A stretch of 64,000 nt of DNA from Vibrio porteresiae DSM 19223 (GCF_024347055.1 NZ_AP024895.1:2976001-3040000), one strand, 5' to 3'; positions 1 to 12,497 are shown, counted from the first letter of the stretch. The notes: generated by a model not told the origin, from the letters alone. A program made the numbers and translations.

Positions 1-270
1 ATCATAAATAAATATCCTGAAGACTACCCCATTAAAAACATTAAGAAAATTTAATATAAGGGAAAAGTCATCTTAAATGACATAAGGTTAAGGATAACTC
101 TCATCACTGGTCATACAGCTTATCTTACGGCTTTACCAAAAAATGAATACAGAAAACCTTTACTCTCGCTAAGGTTCATTGTTTTGAAAGGATTGTTTTG
201 AAAGAGGAAATAAAGAGGTGTATCGAAAACTTGGCTGAACTAATTGTCCAGACATCATTTTTCATCAACA
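1..270. other. Gene-free stretch at window start
   Basis: No reading frame with a credible start and ribosome-binding site was seen on either strand, and no tRNA or clear hairpin. The stretch is AT-rich and lies beyond the last terminator of the rRNA/tRNA operon. A gene beginning or ending outside the window cannot be excluded. Confidence 0.5.
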
Positions 271-271
271 T

Positions 272-305
272 AAAAATATAAAGCCCCAAATATCTCTGAG
301 GCTTA
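272..305 (-). terminator. Rho-independent terminator, outermost of four
   Basis: On the minus strand a stem AAGCCTC/GGGGCTT with an AT-rich loop is followed by a T-rich run. It has the same core as the three terminators nearer the tRNA genes but is more diverged, and no tRNA-like unit lies beyond it. Confidence 0.6.
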
Positions 306-330
306 TCGCAATCGTAGGCATTGGTAATGT

Positions 331-367
331 AAAAATAAAAAGCCCCAGCATTGCTGATAAGGCTTTA
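331..367 (-). terminator. Rho-independent terminator of repeat unit A
   Basis: On the minus strand the stem AAAGCC...CAGCA/TGCTG...GGCTTT is followed by TTTTATTTTT. It sits directly after tRNA-like unit A and matches the other terminators of the array. Confidence 0.75.
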
Positions 368-372
368 AATTA

Positions 373-451
373 TGGCAGGGCGGACTGGGCCGGCACTCCG
401 GAGATTCGACTGGACTGGCAATCCAGCGCTCGAAGCGGATTCTTCTAAGCC
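373..451 (-). repeat. tRNA-like degenerate unit A
   Basis: The minus strand ends in TGCCA, like a tRNA with an encoded CCA end. The plus strand shares the real tRNA-Trp 3' end (TGGCAGGG, then GAGATTCGA) but with about 16 inserted bases, CTGGGCCGGCACTCCG, between these pieces. Its middle holds a 5-bp stem CTGGA/TCCAG with a 7-base loop (410-426). Read on the minus strand the loop would present anticodon GCC, on the plus strand GGC. I see no proper D-arm or matched acceptor stem, so this looks like a broken or chimeric tRNA rather than a working gene. A near-identical copy follows at 495-574. Confidence 0.6.
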
Positions 452-488
452 AAAAAATAAAAAGCCTCAGTATTACTGCTAAGGCTTT
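452..488 (-). terminator. Rho-independent terminator of repeat unit B
   Basis: On the minus strand a long stem AAAGCCTTAGCAGT/ACTGAGGCTTT with a short loop is followed by TTTTATTTTTT. It lies between tRNA-like units A and B. Confidence 0.8.
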
Positions 489-494
489 AAATTA

Positions 495-574
495 TGGCGG
501 GGGTGGACTGGGCCGGCACTCCGGAGATTCGACTGGACTGGCAATCCAGTGCTCGAAGCGGATTCTTCTAAGCC
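495..574 (-). repeat. tRNA-like degenerate unit B
   Basis: This is a second copy of the tRNA-like unit, differing from unit A at only a few positions: the acceptor-like part reads GGCGGGGGTGGA here and GGCAGGGCGGA in A, and there is one C/T change after the central stem. The central stem-loop is at 533-549. Unit plus terminator repeats with a 122-123 bp period, and the third period ends in the intact tRNA-Trp gene. That suggests tandem duplication of a tRNA-terminator module followed by decay. Confidence 0.6.
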
Positions 575-610
575 AAAAAATAAAAAGCCTCAGCATTACT
601 GCTAAGGCTT
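575..610 (-). terminator. Terminator directly after tRNA-Trp
   Basis: On the minus strand the stem AAAGCCTTAGCAGTA...TGCTGAGGCTTT is followed by TTTTATTTTTT, a few bases after the CCA end of tRNA-Trp. It is probably the first functional terminator of the rRNA operon. Confidence 0.85.
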
Positions 611-617
611 TAAATTA

Positions 618-694
<77 letters not shown>

Positions 695-702
695 AAAATT
701 TG

Positions 703-779
703 TGGCGGAACGGACGGGACTCGAACCCGCGACCCTCGGCGTGACAGGCCGATATTCTAACCAACTGAACTACCGCTCC
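703..779 (-). tRNA. tRNA-Asp (GTC)
   Basis: The minus strand starts GGAGCGGTAGTTCAG and ends CCGCCA. The anticodon loop CTGTCAC gives GTC for aspartate, and the T-loop GGTTCGAGTCC is canonical. It lies between 5S rRNA and tRNA-Trp, the usual distal tRNA pair of such operons. Confidence 0.97.
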
Positions 780-867
780 ACAAATTGTTACTAAAGAATA
801 GTCTTACTTAAATAATGCTAGTTCTTCAGTTTTGCTTTTAGACCTTAAGACCTAAAGGCAGTATTAA

Positions 868-986
868 AGCCTGGCGATGTCCTACTCTCACATGGGGAAA
901 CCCCACACTACCATCGGCGCTAATTCGTTTCACTTCTGAGTTCGGCATGGAATCAGGTGGGTCCAAATCGCTATGGTCGCCAAGCA
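868..986 (-). rRNA. rrf: 5S ribosomal RNA
   Basis: The minus strand begins TGCTTGGCGACCATAGCG and ends near GACATCGCCAGGC, the conserved ends of gamma-proteobacterial 5S rRNA. The length is about 119 bases. It lies between the 23S gene and tRNA-Asp. Confidence 0.96.
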
Positions 987-1072
987 AATTCTTTAATTTA
1001 GAAAGCTGTTTCAAGTCTCAACACAATTCAAGTGTCTTAATCGAGTCCTACAAAACCCTTTTGGTGTTGTAT

Positions 1073-3957
<2,885 letters not shown>

Positions 3958-3994
3958 ATACAACCCAAAAAAGTTTCGAGTTGAACTATTTGTC

Positions 3995-4019
3995 TCCACT
4001 TTTAAAAAGTGAAATCAAA
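3995..4019 (-). repeat. 25-bp sequence repeated in 23S and 16S leaders
   Basis: A 25-base sequence containing the palindrome CACTTTTAAAAAGTG occurs here, just upstream of 23S, and again identically at 6043-6067, just upstream of 16S. The palindrome could form a small hairpin in each precursor. Its role is unknown. Confidence 0.7.
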
Positions 4020-4220
4020 GGTTAGTCACCAAGGTTGTCTGCATTTTTATACATGTTGCAGACTCGATATTGCCGGACTCAATTTTGAATATTCACTGTA
4101 AAAGTGAATCCAAGAACACTTGAATGTGTTTTTGTTTGTCTTCTTTAAGAAGACAATTGAGAACTTTACAAACAATCTTCTATTTCAATGAAATAAAACA
4201 TTGTTTTGTCAGCTTTCCAA

Positions 4221-4235
4221 ATTGTTAAAGAGCAA
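4221..4235 (-). promoter_or_regulatory. boxA antitermination site in the 16S-23S spacer
   Basis: The minus strand reads TTGCTCTTTAACAATTT, matching rRNA boxA (TGCTCTTTAACA), which loads Nus factors and keeps RNA polymerase Rho-resistant. It lies between tRNA-Ala and 23S. Confidence 0.85.
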
Positions 4236-4287
4236 AGATTTCTTTCGAAACCATTTTTAAGAACACTATCGCTAATGCGCTTAAAGA

Positions 4288-4363
<76 letters not shown>

Positions 4364-4421
4364 AATCCTTTGCATGTAACTACGTTACATGGGCAAACTT
4401 CATGCTCTAACTAATAAACCG

Positions 4422-4453
4422 TATCAATCTGTGTGAACACTCATCGCAATAAT
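4422..4453 (-). other. 3' strand of the 16S precursor processing stem
   Basis: The plus-strand TATCAATCTGTGTG here is the inverse complement of CACACAGATTGATA at 6166-6179 beyond the other end of 16S. Pairing continues discontinuously (CACTC with GAGTG). This is the long stem cut by RNase III to release pre-16S rRNA. Confidence 0.8.
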
Positions 4454-4461
4454 CTTCGTAT

Positions 4462-6004
<1,543 letters not shown>

Positions 6005-6042
6005 AAAGTTTTTTCGGCTCAATGAATACTGTTTTGTTTGTT

Positions 6043-6067
6043 TCCACTTTTAAAAAGTGAAATCAAA
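6043..6067 (-). repeat. 25-bp leader repeat, 16S copy
   Basis: This is an identical copy of the sequence at 3995-4019, placed about 40 bases before the mature 16S 5' end. See that entry. Confidence 0.7.
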
Positions 6068-6148
6068 ACGAATTGACTGTGCTAAGTCCGAAGACTTAAT
6101 TGGTCACTCAGTTCATTGAAACCATTGTGCTTCCTAAGAAGCTATGAT

Positions 6149-6180
6149 TATCATCAACGAGTGCCCACACAGATTGATAG
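6149..6180 (-). other. 5' strand of the 16S precursor processing stem
   Basis: This partners 4422-4453. CACACAGATTGATA on the plus strand pairs with TATCAATCTGTGTG in the spacer, enclosing the 16S gene. Confidence 0.8.
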
Positions 6181-6187
6181 GTTTAAA

Positions 6188-6202
6188 TTGTTAAAGAGCT
6201 TT
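6188..6202 (-). promoter_or_regulatory. Leader boxA of the rRNA operon
   Basis: The minus strand reads AGCTCTTTAACAATTT, a match to the rRNA antitermination boxA, between promoter P2 and 16S. Confidence 0.8.
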
Positions 6203-6233
6203 GCTTTTCGATTTCATCTCAAAGCGGACGGTC

Positions 6234-6261
6234 ATTTTAGCGATTAGCTTTCGTTAGTCAA
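6234..6261 (-). promoter_or_regulatory. rRNA promoter P2 (candidate)
   Basis: The minus strand has -35 TTGACT, a 16-base spacer and -10 TAAAAT. It lies downstream of P1 and upstream of boxA, the usual place for an rrn P2. Confidence 0.7.
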
Positions 6262-6343
6262 CCACTTTTTTCATTTAATTTCTTAAACTTAATCGTCCAG
6301 TTGTTTTGGCGTGAAACTCATTACTGCCTGACAACGGAAGCGA

Positions 6344-6371
6344 ATTATAGGCACTTTTAATAACGAAGCAA
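6344..6371 (-). promoter_or_regulatory. rRNA promoter P1
   Basis: The minus strand has -35 TTGCTT, a 16-base spacer, a perfect -10 TATAAT and then TCGCTTCC. That discriminator resembles the GC-rich discriminator of E. coli rrn P1 promoters, which confers ppGpp/DksA and growth-rate control. AT-rich DNA upstream (to about 6430) could act as an UP element. Confidence 0.75.
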
Positions 6372-6455
6372 GGGGCAATGTTAGAAAACTTCCTCTTTTT
6401 GGTTTGAATGATTAAAACTCATCCAAAGAGAACATTATTAGTGCAAATAAATGCA

Positions 6456-6481
6456 AAAGGAGAGCCTCAAAGGCTCTCCTA
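6456..6481 (-). terminator. Terminator after clpB
   Basis: The perfect hairpin AGGAGAGCCT/AGGCTCTCCT with a 3-base loop is followed by TTTTGC on the minus strand, just after the clpB stop. It separates clpB from the rRNA promoters. Confidence 0.85.
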
Positions 6482-6502
6482 GTAACTTATTTGATGCTCG
6501 AA

Positions 6503-9076
6503 TTATTGGTAAGCATCAATGTGGCCATCTTTGACACTTAGGTGAATTGCCTGACCAGGGACAAATTTACCCGCCAAAATCGCTTTCGCTAATGGGTTTT
6601 CGACATTCTGTTGAATTGCCCGTTTCAAAGGTCGAGCACCATACACAGGATCAAAGCCTACATCAGCAATCAAAGCTAAAGCTTCATCGCTCACTTTCAA
6701 TTCGTAGTCTTTATCCAATAGACGTTTACGTAAACGTTCCAATTGGATAGAAGCAATAGAACGAATATGAGCTTGACCTAGTGGGTGGAAGACTACCGTT
6801 TCATCCACACGGTTTAGGAACTCTGGGCGGAAATGCTGACTTACCACTTCCATAACTTGCTCTTTAATACCTTGATAATCAAGATGAGCAAAGTTTTCCT
6901 GAATACGCTCAGACCCCAAGTTAGATGTCATGATCACCACAGTATTGCGAAAATCAACCGTGCGGCCCTGTCCATCTGTCAAACGACCGTCATCTAGCAC
7001 CTGTAACAGTATGTTGAACACATCCGGGTGCGCTTTTTCCACTTCATCCAGCAAAATGACTGAATAAGGTTTGCGACGTACAGCTTCCGTTAAATAGCCA
7101 CCTTCTTCATAACCAACATAGCCTGGAGGTGCGCCCACCAAGCGAGCCACAGAGTGTTTCTCCATAAACTCAGACATATCGATACGAACCATGGCATCTT
7201 CGCTATCAAACATGAAGTTTGCCAGTGTCTTACATAATTCGGTTTTACCAACCCCAGTTGGACCGAGGAATAGGAAAGAACCAATTGGTCGATTAGGGTC
7301 TGACAAACCTGCTCGACTACGACGAATTGCGTTAGCAACCACTTCTACTGCTTCCACTTGGCCGATCACACGTTCATGCAATACATCTTCCATACGCAGC
7401 AGTTTTTCTTTTTCTGCTTCCAACATTTTGGAAACCGGAATACCCGTTTGCTTAGAGAGCACTTCTGCGATTTCAGCATCTGTGACTTTATTACGCAACA
7501 AAGTCATCTCTTGCATTTCCGCTTGAGCGGCAAGGTCGAGCTGTTTTTCCAACTCAGGGATACGCCCGTATTGCAACTCAGACATACGACTCAAATCACC
7601 TGCACGACGAGCCACTTCTAAATCAAGACGCGCCTGCTCTAACTCAGATTTGATGTGCTGAGTTCCAGACAATGCAGCTTTTTCCGCTTTCCACACTTCT
7701 TCTAGTTCAGCGTAGTCACGTTCTTTTTCCTGTAACTCTTCGTTAAGGATGTTCAATCGTTTTTCGCTAGCGTCATCATGTTCATTCGACAAAGCCTGCT
7801 GTTCGATTTTCAATTGGATGATTTTACGCTCCAATTTATCTAAAGCTTCTGGTTTTGAGTCAATCTGCATACGAATGCTAGATGCCGCTTCATCAATCAA
7901 ATCGATCGCTTTATCAGGCAATTGACGATCTGAAATATAACGGTTTGATAATGTTGCCGCCGCAACAATAGCTGGGTCAGTAATTTCAACGTGGTGGTGC
8001 AGTTCATAACGCTCTTTCAATCCACGTAAAATCGCCACGGTATCTTCTACCGATGGTTCATCTACCAGCACTTTTTGGAAACGACGTTCCAGTGCAGGAT
8101 CTTTCTCTATATATTGACGATATTCATCAAGCGTTGTCGCACCCACGCAGTGTAACTCACCACGTGCCAATGCAGGTTTTAACATGTTACCTGCATCCAT
8201 AGAGCCTTCACCTTTACCAGCACCTACCATTGTATGTAGTTCATCGATAAAGAGAATAACGTTACCTTCTTCTTTAGAAAGCTCGTTTAATACTGATTTC
8301 AGACGTTCTTCAAATTCACCACGATATTTAGCACCAGCAACCAGCGCCCCCATATCCAAGGCAAGAACTCGACGACCACGCAAACCTTCTGGAACTTCAT
8401 TATTGATAATACGTTCCGCCAAACCTTCCACGATTGCCGTTTTACCTACACCCGGTTCACCAATAATCACTGGGTTATTCTTGGTTCGACGTTGCAGTAC
8501 CTGAATAATTCGACGGATTTCATCATCACGCCCAATCACAGGGTCAAGCTTACCTTGTTCTGCACGTTCAGTGAGATCGACAGTGTATTTTTCCAGTGCT
8601 TGTCTTAGCTCTTCTGCATTTGGATCGTTAACCGTTTGTCCACCGCGAATTTTCTCTATCGCGTCATTCACTTTTTTCTCGGTTAAACCTAGGTCTTTTA
8701 GCAATTGACCTAAAGGACCTCTATCTTGCAGTGCTGCTAATAGAAAAATCTCAGAAGAGATATAAGCATCTTTACGCTTCTGCGCGACTTTGTCGCAAGC
8801 ATTAAAAAGAGTGCCTAAATTATTTGAAAGCTGAACATCACCGCCGATACCGCTTACTTTTGGTAAACGATCGAGCATCTCACCGAGTTTAGAACGAAGC
8901 TGCATCGCATCAACGTCGAGCATGGTGAGCAGTGGTCGAATTGGACTGCCATTTTGGTCCATTAATGCGACCATCAGATGAACAGGTTCAATGTATTGAT
9001 GATCACGCCCAAGCGCGAGCGACTGAGCGTCGGAAATGGCTATTTGAAATTTGCTTGTAAATCTATCAAGACGCAT
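6503..9076 (-). CDS. clpB: ATP-dependent disaggregase ClpB
   Basis: This is the hexameric AAA+ chaperone that threads aggregated proteins through its pore and works with DnaK/DnaJ/GrpE in the cytoplasm. At 857 residues it has the normal family length. Seen in order: an N-terminal Clp_N repeat domain (about 1-145), a first AAA+ module with Walker A GEPGVGKT near 206, a coiled-coil M-domain (about 400-520, rich in E, K, L), a second AAA+ module with Walker A GPTGVGKT near 605, and the C-terminal small domain. There is no ClpP-binding IGF loop signature, as expected for ClpB. The ATG has AGGAAGG about 7 bases upstream. A sigma-32-type promoter precedes it and a strong terminator follows. Confidence 0.98.
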   Translation of the reverse strand: MRLDRFTSKFQIAISDAQSLALGRDHQYIEPVHLMVALMDQNGSPIRPLLTMLDVDAMQLRSKLGEMLDRLPKVSGIGGDVQLSNNLGTLFNACDKVAQKRKDAYISSEIFLLAALQDRGPLGQLLKDLGLTEKKVNDAIEKIRGGQTVNDPNAEELRQALEKYTVDLTERAEQGKLDPVIGRDDEIRRIIQVLQRRTKNNPVIIGEPGVGKTAIVEGLAERIINNEVPEGLRGRRVLALDMGALVAGAKYRGEFEERLKSVLNELSKEEGNVILFIDELHTMVGAGKGEGSMDAGNMLKPALARGELHCVGATTLDEYRQYIEKDPALERRFQKVLVDEPSVEDTVAILRGLKERYELHHHVEITDPAIVAAATLSNRYISDRQLPDKAIDLIDEAASSIRMQIDSKPEALDKLERKIIQLKIEQQALSNEHDDASEKRLNILNEELQEKERDYAELEEVWKAEKAALSGTQHIKSELEQARLDLEVARRAGDLSRMSELQYGRIPELEKQLDLAAQAEMQEMTLLRNKVTDAEIAEVLSKQTGIPVSKMLEAEKEKLLRMEDVLHERVIGQVEAVEVVANAIRRSRAGLSDPNRPIGSFLFLGPTGVGKTELCKTLANFMFDSEDAMVRIDMSEFMEKHSVARLVGAPPGYVGYEEGGYLTEAVRRKPYSVILLDEVEKAHPDVFNILLQVLDDGRLTDGQGRTVDFRNTVVIMTSNLGSERIQENFAHLDYQGIKEQVMEVVSQHFRPEFLNRVDETVVFHPLGQAHIRSIASIQLERLRKRLLDKDYELKVSDEALALIADVGFDPVYGARPLKRAIQQNVENPLAKAILAGKFVPGQAIHLSVKDGHIDAYQ

Positions 9077-9120
9077 AACAACCTTCCTAACCTCAAATGA
9101 GTTAAATTAATTACGTTAGG

Positions 9121-9156
9121 AAAATGGTAATGCGAGCAACAAATTTCAAGGGGAAT
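9121..9156 (-). promoter_or_regulatory. Sigma-32 heat-shock promoter of clpB
   Basis: The minus strand reads CCCCTTGAAA, then about 15 bases, then ACCATTTT. This fits the RpoH consensus (CTTGAAA, 13-17 bases, CCCCATnT). It lies in the short gap between pgeF and clpB, so clpB can be induced separately from the upstream genes. Confidence 0.75.
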
Positions 9157-9182
9157 TGGTCAGATTATTTACAGAAATTAGA

Positions 9183-9914
9183 TCACTCTTCGATCCAGAT
9201 GAAAGAAGCTTGCCTTCCAGTGATTCCTTCTCTGCGGTAGGAATAAAAACGCGCAGCATCATTAAAGGTGCAGAGGTTAGAGGAGAATATTTGGGTTACA
9301 CCCAGATCATTTAACCGGATACGTGTAATCAAATCCATATCGGCCAACCATTTACCAGCAATGCCTTCACGAGGAGTAAAAGCTTGTTCGGTGTCACTAT
9401 GCATAGATACAAAAGCGGTTAGCACGTCTTCGCCAACTTCAAATGCGCTCGGTCCAATCGCAGGACCTAACCAAATAAGTGGTTCACCACTCATTTTTTT
9501 CAACGCATTTTCAATAATGCCATTAGCCAATCCACGCCATCCAGCATGAACAGCAGCAACCTGAGTTCCTGCAGTATTGGTAATCAACACCGGCAGACAA
9601 TCGGCTGTCATTACAGAACAAACCACCTGCGGCGTTGAAGTCACCACCCCATCAGCATCAACGACAGCTGATGTAGATTCTTCACAAACAGCCACCACGT
9701 TTGAATGCGTTTGATTTAACCACACTGGCAAACTTGGCATGTTTGCATCTTGAACCAGCTTGCTACGATTACGTTCAACCGTAGCAGCATCATCCCCAAC
9801 ATGCATTCCCAAATTAAGTCCTTGATAAGGTCCTTGGGAAAAGCCCCCTACTCGAGTTGAGCCAAACGCTTTAACTTGTTTAGGTGCAGGCCAGTTGGGA
9901 ATGACGTGATTCAT
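9183..9914 (-). CDS. pgeF: Purine nucleoside phosphorylase / peptidoglycan editing factor PgeF
   Basis: This is a 243-residue member of the multi-copper-oxidase-like YfiH/DUF152 family. Members have been reported to act on purine nucleosides and, in E. coli, to remove mis-incorporated L-Ser from peptidoglycan precursors. Seen: the family core around CSVMTADCLPVLI (about 98-110) and VHAGWRGLANGI (about 119-130), which supply metal-binding Cys and His residues, plus the C-terminal FYSYRREGITGRQ motif. The ATG lies 2 bases after the rluD stop, so the two are co-transcribed. The gene order rluD-pgeF-clpB is that of E. coli. Confidence 0.92.
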   Translation of the reverse strand: MNHVIPNWPAPKQVKAFGSTRVGGFSQGPYQGLNLGMHVGDDAATVERNRSKLVQDANMPSLPVWLNQTHSNVVAVCEESTSAVVDADGVVTSTPQVVCSVMTADCLPVLITNTAGTQVAAVHAGWRGLANGIIENALKKMSGEPLIWLGPAIGPSAFEVGEDVLTAFVSMHSDTEQAFTPREGIAGKWLADMDLITRIRLNDLGVTQIFSSNLCTFNDAARFYSYRREGITGRQASFIWIEE

Positions 9915-9916
9915 GA

Positions 9917-10891
9917 TTAATACTCTTCGATCGGGTTAGCTAATGCATCTTGGCGTAATGCTTCAGCCATTTCTACCATATCATCTGGAACGGGAGCGTG
10001 AAATTCGAGTGGTACACCTGTAATAGGATGGTCAAATTTCAACATTACCGCGTGCAGAGCTTGGCGATCAAATCCGCGAATCATCTCTGTCAATTCTTCT
10101 GAAGCACCTTTAGGAATACGAGCACGACCACCGTATGCACTGTCACCTAGCAATGGATGCTGGATATAAGACATATGCACACGAATCTGGTGGGTACGGC
10201 CCGTCTCTAGACGCAGGCGAATACGAGTATGTTCACGGAAGTGCTCCGCAACACGATAGTGAGTCACGGCTTCGCGACCTGTTGGACTAACCGCCATCAG
10301 AGTACGTTTTGTCGAGTGACGACCGATTGGTTTGTTAACCAAACCACCAGCAGTCATGCGGCCAATCGCAATCGCTTCATATTCACGGGTGATATTACGT
10401 TTTTGCAGTTCACGTACCAGCTTAGTTTGTGCTGGGACGGTTTTAGCAACCACCATCAAACCTGTTGTGTCTTTATCGAGACGATGCACGATACCTGCGC
10501 GAGGTACTTCTGCGATCGCTGGATAATGAAATAGCAACGCGTTTAATACGGTGCCATCAGGTGTACCAGCACCTGGATGTACAACAAAATCGCGAGGTTT
10601 ATTGATAACAATAATGTCATCGTCTTCGTAAACGATATCCAATGGGATATCTTGCGCTTCCCAGCGTTCTTCATCTTCCAATTCAGCGATAACAGAGATT
10701 ACCTCACCACCGAACACCTTAGTTCTTGGTTTAGTGATCACATTACCGTTAAGGGAAACTTTCCCTTCTAATAACCATTCTTTTAAACGAGAACGGGAAA
10801 AATCGCTGAATAATTCAGCCACCGCTTGGTCAAGACGTTGACCAAGTTGACTTTCTTTGACTGTTTGAGTTAATTCAATCTGCTGAGCCAT
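9917..10891 (-). CDS. rluD: 23S rRNA pseudouridine(1911/1915/1917) synthase RluD
   Basis: This enzyme isomerises uridines in helix 69 of 23S rRNA, which matters for subunit assembly and termination. An S4 RNA-binding domain (about 15-75) precedes the RluA-type catalytic domain, with the active-site motif HRLDKDTTGL containing the catalytic Asp. The ATG at 10891 gives 324 residues, close to E. coli (326). A GTG 36 bases upstream would add an N-terminal stretch absent from the family and is not preferred. The gene diverges from bamD and overlaps tightly with pgeF. Confidence 0.95.
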   Translation of the reverse strand: MAQQIELTQTVKESQLGQRLDQAVAELFSDFSRSRLKEWLLEGKVSLNGNVITKPRTKVFGGEVISVIAELEDEERWEAQDIPLDIVYEDDDIIVINKPRDFVVHPGAGTPDGTVLNALLFHYPAIAEVPRAGIVHRLDKDTTGLMVVAKTVPAQTKLVRELQKRNITREYEAIAIGRMTAGGLVNKPIGRHSTKRTLMAVSPTGREAVTHYRVAEHFREHTRIRLRLETGRTHQIRVHMSYIQHPLLGDSAYGGRARIPKGASEELTEMIRGFDRQALHAVMLKFDHPITGVPLEFHAPVPDDMVEMAEALRQDALANPIEEY

Positions 10892-11049
10892 ATCGAACTT
10901 TTTTAAAAACCGTGGGACTAATGCCACTAGTATGGATAATATATGACGCCATTGTATCTGTTACTGAATAGAAAGTAACGTCACGTTTTACGGAGCGCAC
11001 TTAGCTCTACTGTTTAAGAAGCACTAATTTCAAGGAAGTTTCTCCTGAC

Positions 11050-11778
11050 ATGAAATATAAGACTATAACTGGCCTAATCGCTTTAACCCTTTTAGCTGGC
11101 TGCTCAAGCAGCAAAAAAGTGGTTCCTGACGTTCCACCTTCCCAACTGTATTCGGAATCTCAGGAGTCGTTACAATCAGGAAGCTGGCAAACCGCGATCG
11201 AAAAATTGGAAGCTCTCGATTCTCGCTATCCATTCGGTGCTTACTCTGAACAAGTTCAGCTAAACCTCATTTATGCGTACTACAAGAGTGATGATTTGGC
11301 GATGGCGTTAGCATCTATCGAACGTTTCATTCGCTTAAATCCGACTCATCCAAAAATGGATTGGGTATTGTATATGCGTGGCTTAACGTATATGGCGCAA
11401 GACGCAAACTTTATGCAGAGCCTGTTTAACGTAGACCGTAGTGACCGCGATCCTGAGCCGGCAAAATCTGCTTTTGCTGATTTTAAAAAGCTACTGGAAC
11501 GTTATCCAAATAGCCAATATGCCGCCGATGCGCAAAAACGCATGTTTGCTTTAAAAAATCGTCTAGCCGATTACGATCTTGCCACTGCTGATTTCTACTT
11601 ACGTCGTGAAGCTTGGATTGCTGCCATCAACCGCGCTCAAGAAATCCAAAAAACGTATCCAGATACCGAAGCGGCAAGAAAATCTCTCAGCATCGAATTA
11701 GAAGCCTATAAGAAGTTAGGTTTAACGGATTCCGCTCAACGCACCCAACAGCTAATGACGCTAAATCCTCTGCCATAG
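11050..11778 (+). CDS. bamD: Outer membrane assembly lipoprotein BamD
   Basis: This is an essential lipoprotein of the BAM complex that inserts beta-barrel proteins into the outer membrane. The signal peptide ends in the lipobox LLAGC (Cys at about residue 18). The remaining roughly 225 residues are alpha-helical tetratricopeptide repeats, for example ALDSRYPFGAYSEQ and LLERYPNSQYAADAQ. The 242-residue length is normal. The gene stands alone, divergent from rluD, and is followed by a hairpin terminator. Confidence 0.96.
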   Translation: MKYKTITGLIALTLLAGCSSSKKVVPDVPPSQLYSESQESLQSGSWQTAIEKLEALDSRYPFGAYSEQVQLNLIYAYYKSDDLAMALASIERFIRLNPTHPKMDWVLYMRGLTYMAQDANFMQSLFNVDRSDRDPEPAKSAFADFKKLLERYPNSQYAADAQKRMFALKNRLADYDLATADFYLRREAWIAAINRAQEIQKTYPDTEAARKSLSIELEAYKKLGLTDSAQRTQQLMTLNPLP

Positions 11779-11806
11779 TGGTTAGAAGTAAGTGTTACTC
11801 AAGGCG

Positions 11807-11833
11807 AGGCCACTTCAATGAAGTGGCCTTACT
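11807..11833 (+). terminator. Terminator after bamD
   Basis: The perfect 9-bp stem GGCCACTTC/GAAGTGGCC with a 3-base loop is followed by a short T-containing run (TTACTTTAT). Confidence 0.7.
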
Positions 11834-11850
11834 TTATGAGGAAATAAAGA

Positions 11851-11908
11851 AAAAAATGCTCCCTAATGAATAGTGACTTGAGTCACACTTTATTAGAGAG
11901 CATTTTTT
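11851..11908. repeat. 58-base imperfect palindrome between bamD and raiA
   Basis: The 28-base arms start AAAAAATGCTC and end GAGCATTTTTT and meet at a 2-base centre, with four mismatches. The inner part GTGACT/AGTCAC is perfect. A transcript from either strand would fold into a long hairpin with a U-run, so it could terminate transcription both ways or be a small RNA. I do not recognise the element. Confidence 0.65.
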
Positions 11909-11934
11909 GCACTACCTTATTTTTAGCACGAAAC

Positions 11935-11962
11935 AAATCCCTAAAAACGTTAGGATTTTTAG
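11935..11962 (+). terminator. Third hairpin in the bamD-raiA gap
   Basis: AAATCCCTAA and TTAGGATTTTT pair with one bulged base around the loop AAACG. The hairpin is terminator-like on the plus strand. The remaining sequence up to the CRP-like site at 12080 shows no gene. Confidence 0.45.
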
Positions 11963-12079
11963 TTTCCACTCTCTCCAATGTAACCCGTTATTTACGAATC
12001 TCAAGCTTTTTTTGATCTTTTTAATCCCACTCCTTGCGGAAGATCACGTTCAGATTGACTGCGCAAAATCTCACACCAT

Positions 12080-12101
12080 AAAGTGATGTAGATCACATTA
12101 T
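12080..12101 (+). promoter_or_regulatory. CRP-type site upstream of raiA
   Basis: AAGTGATGTAGATCACATT matches the CRP consensus TGTGA-N6-TCACA at nine of ten positions (first T replaced by A). It lies about 70 bases before the raiA start codon. cAMP-CRP control of raiA is known in E. coli; here it is inferred from the site alone. Confidence 0.6.
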
Positions 12102-12163
12102 TTGATGCTTTGATCATGCAATCTGAATTCACCCAATGAGGGATATATCAGAGGAAAGGCACT

Positions 12164-12487
12164 ATGCAATTGAACATTACTGGTAAAAACATCGACGTTA
12201 CCTCTGCCATCCGTAATCACATTGAGAGCAAATTTAAAAAGCTAGAGAAATGGCAAGTGGACATCATTAGCTGCCAAGCAAGTTTCAGCGAAGAGCCAAA
12301 CAAGCAGAAAAAATTTGACGCCAGTGTGAGTATTCCAAAAGGACAACTAAACGCTTCTGCAATCAATGAAGATCTCTATCTAGCCATTAATGAGGTAGAA
12401 CAAAAGCTAGAACGTCAGTTGAATAAACTACGTCACAAACCAGAAGCACGACGTACAGCCACTCCGGCTCCCGATATTCTTGAGTAA
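12164..12487 (+). CDS. raiA: Ribosome-associated inhibitor RaiA (YfiA/HPF family)
   Basis: This stationary-phase factor binds in the mRNA/tRNA channel of the 30S subunit and stabilises idle 70S ribosomes. The 107 residues form one S30AE domain. The conserved core AINEVEQKLERQLNKL and the basic HKPEARR tail match the E. coli protein, and the position between bamD and pheLA is also conserved. The short form lacks the C-terminal dimerisation domain of long HPF. An AGAGGAAAGG ribosome-binding site precedes the ATG. A CRP-like site lies upstream. Confidence 0.93.
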   Translation: MQLNITGKNIDVTSAIRNHIESKFKKLEKWQVDIISCQASFSEEPNKQKKFDASVSIPKGQLNASAINEDLYLAINEVEQKLERQLNKLRHKPEARRTATPAPDILE

Positions 12488-12497
12488 ACGATTTCAT

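Noticed and set aside
272..610. CRISPR or mobile-element origin of the 122-bp repeats
   Set aside because: The repeats consist of a terminator plus tRNA-like sequence tied to tRNA-Trp, with no transposase, terminal inverted repeats or target duplications.
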